5,607 bases of DNA from a crenarchaeote SCGC AAA261-N23 (GTDB taxonomy: Archaea > Thermoproteota > Thermoprotei > Gearchaeales > Gearchaeaceae): contig AQVQ01000060.1 in assembly GCA_000375685.1 (NCBI GenBank), positions 1-5,607 of the forward strand. Direction: 5' to 3'. The translations under genes and the position numbers were made by a program. The notes below the pieces were generated by a model, which was not told where the DNA came from, did not search any database, and worked only from the letters and a program-made list of their open reading frames with translations. Of the stretch, positions 1 to 4,344 are shown in pieces; position 1 is the stretch's first letter, and each line of letters opens with the position of its first letter.

Positions 1-58
1 AGTTCTACAATAATAAAATTTTTCTATGAGGCAAAAAAGAATAACTTTATTTTACCGT

Positions 59-66
59 TTAAAAAT
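59..66 (+). promoter_or_regulatory. Possible TATA box for the M50 protease gene
   Basis: TTTAAAAA fits an archaeal TATA box and would place the transcript start near 85-90, giving a leader of about 40 bases to the ATG at 132. A competing TTTATTTTA at about 45-53 would suit a leaderless transcript from the ATG at 75, so the promoter and the start codon stand or fall together. The call rests on sequence only. Confidence 0.35.
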
Positions 67-131
67 AAGGGAATATGAAAGGTTTTGGAGAACCAAAAAG
101 GATAAAGTCCTATTATTCGGGCGGTATTTAT

Positions 132-761
132 ATGCGACGAAGAAGATCGTTAACCGAAACAAAACACATTCTCATATCATGGTTTGTGCTCAGCTTCTTA
201 TTTTCTTATAGGTACCTTATTTTGGGAGGAGTTAGAAGTTTTTATCTATTCTTTTTAATAAGCCTGTTTACAGTTGGGCTAGGTTTTGTGCTTCACGAGC
301 TTGCTCATAAGTATGTTGCTAGATTTTACGGTCATTGGGCTGAGTTTAGGATGTCAATACAGGGATTGCTTTTAGCAGTATTGTTTACAATTATTTCCTT
401 CGGCTTATTCATATTTGCAGCTCCTGGAGCAACAGTAATAATACCTACTGGAGGAATATTTGGCTATGGTATATCAAAGAAAGAAAACGGAATAATTTCT
501 GCTGCAGGACCGATAACAAACTTAATTTTAGCTTTTGTATTCTTTGTTGCTTTTTTAGCAGGCAATCTTTACGGTCTCTATTTCTTGGCTTTACTGGGCT
601 ATTATGGACTATTCATCAATGTATGGCTTGCTGCTTTTAATCTTATACCTTTAGGAATACTAGATGGAGCCAAAGTTTTTTCATGGAGCATTCCTGTTTG
701 GTTCACATTAGCAATACCTTCTTGGGCAATTTCTATATTATTTTTGGCTGGAATATTTTAA
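132..761 (+). CDS. Site-2-protease-type membrane metalloprotease (M50 family)
   Basis: Predicted intramembrane zinc protease of the M50/site-2 protease family, which cleaves transmembrane segments or membrane-associated substrates; the substrate is unknown. The protein has 209 residues from this start. The zinc motif HELAH is at residues 55-59 within the second hydrophobic segment. The family's second motif, NLIPLGILDG, lies at about 170-179 and supplies the third zinc ligand (Asp178). Between them are a PGA loop (about 98-100) and an AGPITN segment (125-130), both typical of this group. About six membrane segments are visible (roughly 12-31, 38-59, 79-96, 124-144, 149-173, 189-207). There is no PDZ or CBS domain, so this is the minimal archaeal form. 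An in-frame ATG at 75 would add 19 residues. I prefer 132 because the Arg-rich start followed by an ISWFVLS segment resembles family N-termini, a GGCGGT sequence ends seven bases upstream, and a TATA-like TTTAAAAA at 59-66 would start RNA near 85-90. It is transcribed alone in this window and converges on amt. Confidence 0.87.
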   Translation: MRRRRSLTETKHILISWFVLSFLFSYRYLILGGVRSFYLFFLISLFTVGLGFVLHELAHKYVARFYGHWAEFRMSIQGLLLAVLFTIISFGLFIFAAPGATVIIPTGGIFGYGISKKENGIISAAGPITNLILAFVFFVAFLAGNLYGLYFLALLGYYGLFINVWLAAFNLIPLGILDGAKVFSWSIPVWFTLAIPSWAISILFLAGIF

Positions 762-795
762 CCTAAAAATATATATTTAATACAGCTTCCTCAAA

Positions 796-801
796 TTTTT
801 T
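796..801 (+). terminator. T-run, possible terminator of the M50 protease gene
   Basis: A run of six T lies 35 bases after the stop codon within a pyrimidine-rich stretch, with no strong hairpin before it. Archaeal RNA polymerase commonly terminates at T-rich tracts without a hairpin, so this is a plausible but weak terminator in an AT-rich region. Confidence 0.33.
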
Positions 802-1120
802 CGTTTATTCCTATTGTTACCTATGTAGTTTTTAAACCTAACCCTTCACTTCTCTTAGAATAAGATTTATCTTTATTTCTATGCATCGCTGAATTTTCAT
901 AACAATCATTCTTTACAGAAATGAAAACCTCGCGCTTTAGGAGAATGAATTGATTTCAATATTTATTTTATAAATTTCTCTTAAGAAACTCAATGACGCT
1001 CTTCTTGAGCTCGAATGAATGCTTAATGGGACTTAAGGAGGAGCATTCAGCATGGCAATTATTAAATTAAGGTTTCTTATTAGAATCCAGATTTTGTGTT
1101 TGTCGGTCTTTTAATGAAGG

Positions 1121-1130
1121 TTTATTTAAA
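1121..1130 (+). promoter_or_regulatory. TATA-like box ahead of the conserved core in copy 1
   Basis: TTTATTTAAA lies about 25 bases before 1151, where the near-identical 96-base block begins. That is the spacing expected if the block is an RNA transcribed on the plus strand from its own promoter. The matching part of copy 2 carries only a weaker TTTTATTC (4219-4226), so this is suggestive rather than strong. Confidence 0.3.
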
Positions 1131-1150
1131 CCAAATCAAATGTAGGAAGC

Positions 1151-1246
1151 TCTGATTCTTTCATTGCTCAGCAAATGAGAGATGTAGCCATGAATCAATG
1201 CTGGAAACTAATAAGCTTCTCTAGAAGTGAAACCCTAAACCTGCTA
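1151..1246 (+). ncRNA. Candidate structured RNA core, copy 1
   Basis: This 96-base block is far better conserved between the two repeats than the rest of the element. It folds into a hairpin at 1157-1182 with arms TCTTTCATTGC and GCAAATGAGAGA, a TCA loop, eleven pairs (one G-U) and one bulged A. CAGCA (1169-1173) can alternatively pair with TGCTG (1199-1203), also kept in copy 2. A small stem CTTC-TCTA-GAAG follows at 1216-1227. In copy 1 only, CTTCTCTAG (1216-1224) pairs perfectly with CTAGAGAAG (1244-1252). RNA function is inferred from conservation and folding, not from a recognised family. Confidence 0.42.
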
Positions 1247-1348
1247 GAGAAGTGGGGAGGACAGTAATACATAAGAAACTCATGAAAATTGTTATTAGAT
1301 AATTTAGTTTAACCTATCGAATAAAACTATCTTAATTTTACAAAAACT

Positions 1349-2896
1349 TTATTCTTTTTTGTTTTTTGAATGTCCTAAATTAACATCTTCACTATTACCA
1401 TACCGTATTAATTCTTCATATTGAACCTCGCCATGAATTACAAGATCGCCTATTTTTTCCTCAATTTCCTTCATTCTTAATGGAGTTATTAATTTAACTA
1501 ATTGAAGTATTCCTAAGGTGCTTAAAAAGCTATAAGCAATTACTATTCCAGCTGCAAGAATTTGAATTAAAAGCTGATAAATGTTGCCGTATATTGCACC
1601 AACAGCGTTAATGCCAAAAAGTGATGCATAAGCAGGCTCAGCAAAAATACCTGTTAGAATGCCACCTGTCAAACCAGGTATTGCATGCGTACTAAATACT
1701 CCTAAATTATCATCAACTTTTAACCTTCTTTGAATTTTATTCATTGATAGCCATGCAAAAAAAGAACCTAGGATCCCTATAACTATTGAACTATAGCCTG
1801 AAACTATTCCAGCTGCAGGGGTTATTGCTACCAATCCAGCTATCATTCCATTCACCGAACCTATCAATGATGTTCTTTCATAATAAATGGTATCGAGTAT
1901 TATCCATGTAACCACCGCTATAGCTGTGGCCAAATTTGTGTTTAAGATAGCTATTGCTGCATCAGTATTTGCAGCAAAGGGGTCTCCTCCGTTAAATCCA
2001 TTCCAACCTAACCATAGTATTCCAGCACCTGCTAAAACGAGCAATGGATTATTAGGTCTTTGAAAATACTTTGAATGGATTCTTGGACCAACTGCTAAGG
2101 CAGCAGCAATAGCTGCAATTCCTGCATTCAGGTGTATAACATATCCACCTGAAAAATCTAGAGCCCCAAGTTGGAATAGAAAGCCTCCACCCCATATCCA
2201 GAATGCAATAAAACTATAATCGAATGTTATCCAGAGTGGAACGAAGATAAGCCAAGCTTTAAAGTTCATTCTTTCCAAAACTGAGCCTGCTAATATTACG
2301 ATTGTTATTGAAGCAAATACCAATTGAAAATAGACCATTACTGCCATGGGAAAGTTTGCGGTTATGCCAGCTGAAGGTATTATTGCTTGAGCTCCTTGTG
2401 ATATATAATCGGTATAAGGTTTAGGAAATCCGATGAAATCTTTAATTAATGGATAACCGAAGGCCATTCCATATGCCCACAATATCCATACTACAGTAGT
2501 AGCTGAGAATGCATAAAATACCATAAGAGCGGTGTTTATTGCATGCCTTTTATTTACTAGACCTGCATACATCAGTGCTAAACCAGGTATTGACTGTAAA
2601 CCTACTAGGGTTGCTGTAATTAATTGCCATGCAGTGTCACCGGAGCTATAGGAATTTTGTACATCAACAGCTAGCACTTTTCTTATTAGAAAAACAAAGA
2701 ATAGGAATGTTGCGAAAAAGAGGAAGGCCTTAAAATACTTCGACTCGATCTCCGAATAGTATTTGATATTTCTACGAAGGCTTGCAAATATGCACAAGTC
2801 TCGTTTATATTTTTGTAATAAAGTACTGTAGCTTTCTTTACAATAGGATGATGAAAAAAATTTTAAAAAATAATCTTTTTTGTGCATGTTTTTCAT
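1349..2896 (-). CDS. amt: Ammonium transporter (Amt/MEP/Rh family)
   Basis: Membrane channel that admits ammonium for assimilation. Of the 515 residues, the Amt fold spans about 87-470. By comparison with E. coli AmtB, the twin pore histidines are His255 (in DFSGGYVIH, with the structural Asp247) and His404 (in GVFSTHA); the vestibule Trp is Trp235 and the Phe gate lies near Phe194 and Phe301. The segment GWNGFNGGDP (298-306) puts Asp305 where AmtB has Ser219. The C-terminal tail keeps the LRM-KEIEEK and HGEVQYEE features of the family regulatory domain that contacts PII proteins. No glnK is present in this window. The N-terminus is unusually long: about 54 Lys/Tyr-rich residues precede a signal-peptide-like hydrophobic stretch (55-76, possible cleavage after Val-Leu-Ala). 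I kept the ATG at 2896 because a TATA box is well placed for it, but a TTG at 2797 is an alternative. Transcribed divergently from pheA. Confidence 0.95.
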   Translation of the reverse strand: MKNMHKKDYFLKFFSSSYCKESYSTLLQKYKRDLCIFASLRRNIKYYSEIESKYFKAFLFFATFLFFVFLIRKVLAVDVQNSYSSGDTAWQLITATLVGLQSIPGLALMYAGLVNKRHAINTALMVFYAFSATTVVWILWAYGMAFGYPLIKDFIGFPKPYTDYISQGAQAIIPSAGITANFPMAVMVYFQLVFASITIVILAGSVLERMNFKAWLIFVPLWITFDYSFIAFWIWGGGFLFQLGALDFSGGYVIHLNAGIAAIAAALAVGPRIHSKYFQRPNNPLLVLAGAGILWLGWNGFNGGDPFAANTDAAIAILNTNLATAIAVVTWIILDTIYYERTSLIGSVNGMIAGLVAITPAAGIVSGYSSIVIGILGSFFAWLSMNKIQRRLKVDDNLGVFSTHAIPGLTGGILTGIFAEPAYASLFGINAVGAIYGNIYQLLIQILAAGIVIAYSFLSTLGILQLVKLITPLRMKEIEEKIGDLVIHGEVQYEELIRYGNSEDVNLGHSKNKKE

Positions 2897-2936
2897 CTAT
2901 AGCATGTCTATTTGAATTTTCTATCTAAAACTTCGT

Positions 2937-2944
2937 AATTTATA
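2937..2944 (-). promoter_or_regulatory. Probable amt TATA box
   Basis: Read on the minus strand this is TATAAATT, 40 bases before the ATG at 2896. It predicts an RNA start near 2915-2918 and a leader of about 20 bases. No Shine-Dalgarno sequence is visible in that leader, and a short ATG CTA TAG sits directly ahead of the start codon. The upstream BRE position is a poor match. Confidence 0.5.
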
Positions 2945-3158
2945 CGAATCACCACTCGGAAAAACAGTTGTTTTAGTAATTTTTACATACATGTCAAAAA
3001 CTTAACAAAAAATCTTTAAGACAATGAAAATTTTTCATCAAATGTTTAATTAAAATTGATTAATGTAGTTAATAAGAAAAGTTAATCTAATAATTTTGCA
3101 AGGAAGGAATTAATCAGTATAGGAATTAGCCTACTTTTAAGAAACATGAAAGGTAATG

Positions 3159-3168
3159 CTTAAATTTT
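3159..3168 (+). promoter_or_regulatory. Possible pheA TATA box
   Basis: CTTAAATTTT lies about 35 bases ahead of the pheA ATG and would start RNA at roughly 3187-3192, leaving a leader of about 10 bases. No Shine-Dalgarno motif precedes the ATG, which agrees with a very short leader. Other AT-rich stretches nearby (3181-3195) prevent a firm call. Confidence 0.4.
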
Positions 3169-3198
3169 CCAATAAAACCTAAATTTTATTAATTTAAG

Positions 3199-4017
3199 AT
3201 GAAAATCGCATTTCAAGGTGAAAGAGGAGCTTATAGCGAAATAGCCGCTATTAAGTACTTTGGCATAAATATCGAGATAATTCCATGTAAAACTTTAGCT
3301 GATACTTTTTATGTTGCTGAAAATGAAGCAGACTTTGCAATAGTTCCTATTGAAAATAGTATAGAAGGAAGTGTAAATGAAGCTTGTGACCTTTTATTGA
3401 TAACGAATCTTAAGATCGTTGGAGAAATTTACGTTAAAATTGAGCATGCATTGATTAGCTACCATGAAAATACTCTTAAAGACATCAAAAGGGTCTTTTC
3501 TCATCCTCAAGCTTTAGCTCAATGCAGAAAATTTATTTCAAAGTTAAACCTTGAAGCTATACCATACTATGATACAGCTGGAAGTGTTAAGATGCTTTCT
3601 GAAAATTACATTAAAGATGCAGCAGCCATTGCTAGTAAAAGAGCTGCTGAGTTATACAATATGAAAATAATCGCTGAAAATATATCGGATGAAGAGAATA
3701 ATTTTACTAGGTTTATAGTATTGGGAAAGAAAGAAGCAAAATCTAGCGGAAAAGATAAGACCTCAATAATTTTCGCAACTAAACATGAGCCAGGAGCACT
3801 CTATAAAGCCTTGGAGGAATTTGCGATAAGAAATATAAATCTTACAATGATAATTTCTAGGCCGATTAAGGGTAAACCTTGGGAATATAATTTTTATGTT
3901 GATTTTGAAGGGCATATAAATGAAGAAAAAATAATAGATTGTTTGAACGGACTAAAGAAAAAAACTACTTTTCTAAAAATACTTGGATCCTATCCAAGAA
4001 CCGATTTTAATTACTAA
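3199..4017 (+). CDS. pheA: Prephenate dehydratase with ACT domain
   Basis: Converts prephenate to phenylpyruvate with loss of water and carbon dioxide, the committed step to phenylalanine; cytosolic. The 272 residues match the usual length of the monofunctional enzyme, with no chorismate mutase domain. The catalytic part (1 to about 178) starts with FQGERGAYSE and carries PIENSIEGSV (50-59), HPQAL (102-106), DTAGS (125-129) and the essential Thr-Arg-Phe at 170-172 in NNFTRF. The ACT regulatory domain (about 186-266) has GALYKAL (199-205) in the Phe-binding region. The second ACT motif, normally Glu-Ser-Arg-Pro, reads Ile-Ser-Arg-Pro (219-222), so the Glu is absent. The start is clear because the family motif begins at residue 5. 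The gene is a single unit, divergent from amt, and the last base of its stop codon is the first base of repeat copy 2. Confidence 0.96.
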   Translation: MKIAFQGERGAYSEIAAIKYFGINIEIIPCKTLADTFYVAENEADFAIVPIENSIEGSVNEACDLLLITNLKIVGEIYVKIEHALISYHENTLKDIKRVFSHPQALAQCRKFISKLNLEAIPYYDTAGSVKMLSENYIKDAAAIASKRAAELYNMKIIAENISDEENNFTRFIVLGKKEAKSSGKDKTSIIFATKHEPGALYKALEEFAIRNINLTMIISRPIKGKPWEYNFYVDFEGHINEEKIIDCLNGLKKKTTFLKILGSYPRTDFNY

Positions 4018-4066
4018 GAAATGAAAGCCTAGCAATTCAGAACTTGATAGATTAATTTAAACAATA

Positions 4067-4084
4067 TTTTTTAAAAGAATTTTT
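4067..4084 (+). terminator. T-runs, possible pheA terminator inside copy 2
   Basis: Two runs of T (six bases at 4067-4072 and five at 4080-4084) follow the pheA stop codon by 50-67 bases without a strong hairpin. This fits the T-tract termination of archaeal RNA polymerase. The equivalent part of copy 1 (about 960-980) is AT-rich but has shorter T runs, so termination may not be the conserved role of the repeat. Confidence 0.33.
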
Positions 4085-4248
4085 AAGACATTCAGTGAAA
4101 CTTCTCTTAAGCTCGATCAAAGCTTAATGGGACTATGAAGGAATATCATTATTACTCTTTATTGAAGGATTATTTATAGAAACAGATTTAGGTTTGCCAC
4201 CCTTTATATGAAGGCTCCTTTTATTCATGACCAGATAATATAAAAAGT

Positions 4249-4344
4249 TCTGATTCTTTCATTGCTCAGCAAATGAGAGATTTAGCTCCGAATAAATGCT
4301 GGAAACTAATAAGCTTCTCTAGAAGTGAAACCCTCAACCTTCTA
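4249..4344 (+). ncRNA. Candidate structured RNA core, copy 2
   Basis: Counterpart of 1151-1246 with 89 of 96 identical bases and no gaps. The hairpin (4255-4280) is identical in both copies, including the bulged A and the single G-U pair. TGCTG (4297-4301), which can pair with the loop-side CAGCA (4267-4271), is also kept. The differences cluster at 4284-4294 and at the extreme right end, where the long inverted-repeat arm seen in copy 1 is replaced by coding sequence of the opposing gene. RNA function is an inference. Confidence 0.4.

Larger units (their letters stand above)
917..1246 (+). repeat. Dispersed structured repeat, copy 1 (about 320-330 bp)
   Basis: This segment aligns along its whole length with 4017-4344. 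Shared landmarks occur in the same order and spacing: AGAAATGAAA at the left end, TTAAGA, GAGCTCGA or AAGCTCGA, a 13-base GCTTAATGGGACT, an AGGTTT/AGGATT block, CAGATTT, ATGAAGG, and then a 96-base block (1151-1246) identical at 89 positions. Imperfect direct repeats close the unit: AGAAATGAAAACCT (917-930) and AGAAGTGAAACCCT (1223-1236), 12 of 14 identical. There is no transposase gene and no clear terminal inverted repeat. It could be a MITE-like mobile element, possibly a remnant related to IS200/IS605 elements, or a dispersed RNA gene. I do not recognise the family. The right boundary is uncertain by about 10 bases. Confidence 0.85.
762..1348. other. Convergent intergenic region between the protease gene and amt
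   Basis: This 587-base region has no convincing protein gene. Bases 762-916 hold only an AT-rich stretch with one T-run. Bases 917 to about 1246 are repeat copy 1, described separately. Bases 1247-1348 contain an inverted-repeat arm (1244-1252), an 11-base direct repeat of TAAGAAACTCA (1272-1282, also at 982-992) and a short run of T on the minus strand just after the amt stop codon (1342-1346) that could help end the amt transcript. The longest small frame worth recording is 1175-1267 (30 residues), which lies inside the repeat. Confidence 0.7.
2897..3198. other. Divergent amt-pheA control region
   Basis: This 302-base region has no gene that I can support. It carries the outward promoters for amt and pheA. 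Between them is a perfect small palindrome, ATGAAAA-T-TTTTCAT (3024-3038), and several TTAAT-type motifs (about 3044-3090), including GTTAAT twice within 20 bases. The palindrome could be an operator, but in such AT-rich DNA it may be chance. I looked for the GGAA-N6-TTCC operator of the methanogen nitrogen regulator NrpR and did not find it. Confidence 0.55.
4017..4344 (+). repeat. Dispersed structured repeat, copy 2 (about 318-328 bp)
   Basis: Full-length homologue of 917-1246 in the same orientation. Its terminal direct repeats are AGAAATGAAAGCCT (4017-4030) and AGAAGTGAAACCCT (4321-4334), 12 of 14 identical, giving a unit of 318 bp against 320 bp in copy 1. It occupies the whole gap between pheA and the opposing glutamate-synthase-type gene: the first base is the last base of the pheA TAA and the right direct repeat ends on the last base of the opposing TGA. 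Residual similarity continues to 4344, inside the coding sequence. A stem at 4107-4113/4121-4127 (TTAAGCT with AGCTTAA) corresponds to TTGAGC/GCTTAA in copy 1. No transposase is encoded. As in copy 1, the family is not recognised. Confidence 0.85.

Noticed and set aside
75..131. Upstream in-frame ATG extending the M50 protease by 19 residues
   Set aside because: The added residues do not resemble the family N-terminus, and the TATA box at 59-66 would lie too close to this ATG. It remains possible if a leaderless transcript starts at 75.
26..211. Open frame of 61 codons on the plus strand
   Set aside because: It overlaps the protease gene in another frame, has no recognisable motif, and its composition follows from the overlapping gene.
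917..1246. tRNA, SRP RNA or RNase P RNA within the repeat
   Set aside because: No tRNA T-loop or acceptor pairing and none of the signature segments of SRP or RNase P RNA were seen; two diverged copies so close together would also be odd for these genes.
917..1246. C/D box guide RNA in the repeat core
   Set aside because: CTGA-like and ATGA-like pieces are present, but not in the required C-D'-C'-D order or with matching RTGATGA boxes.
2897..3198. NrpR nitrogen-regulator operator upstream of amt
   Set aside because: No GGAA-N6-TTCC arrangement is present in the divergent region.
917..4344. CRISPR array or CRISPR-like repeats
   Set aside because: The two repeats are 320 bp long and nearly 3 kb apart, and the 14-bp direct repeats occur only as pairs, with no regular repeat-spacer pattern.
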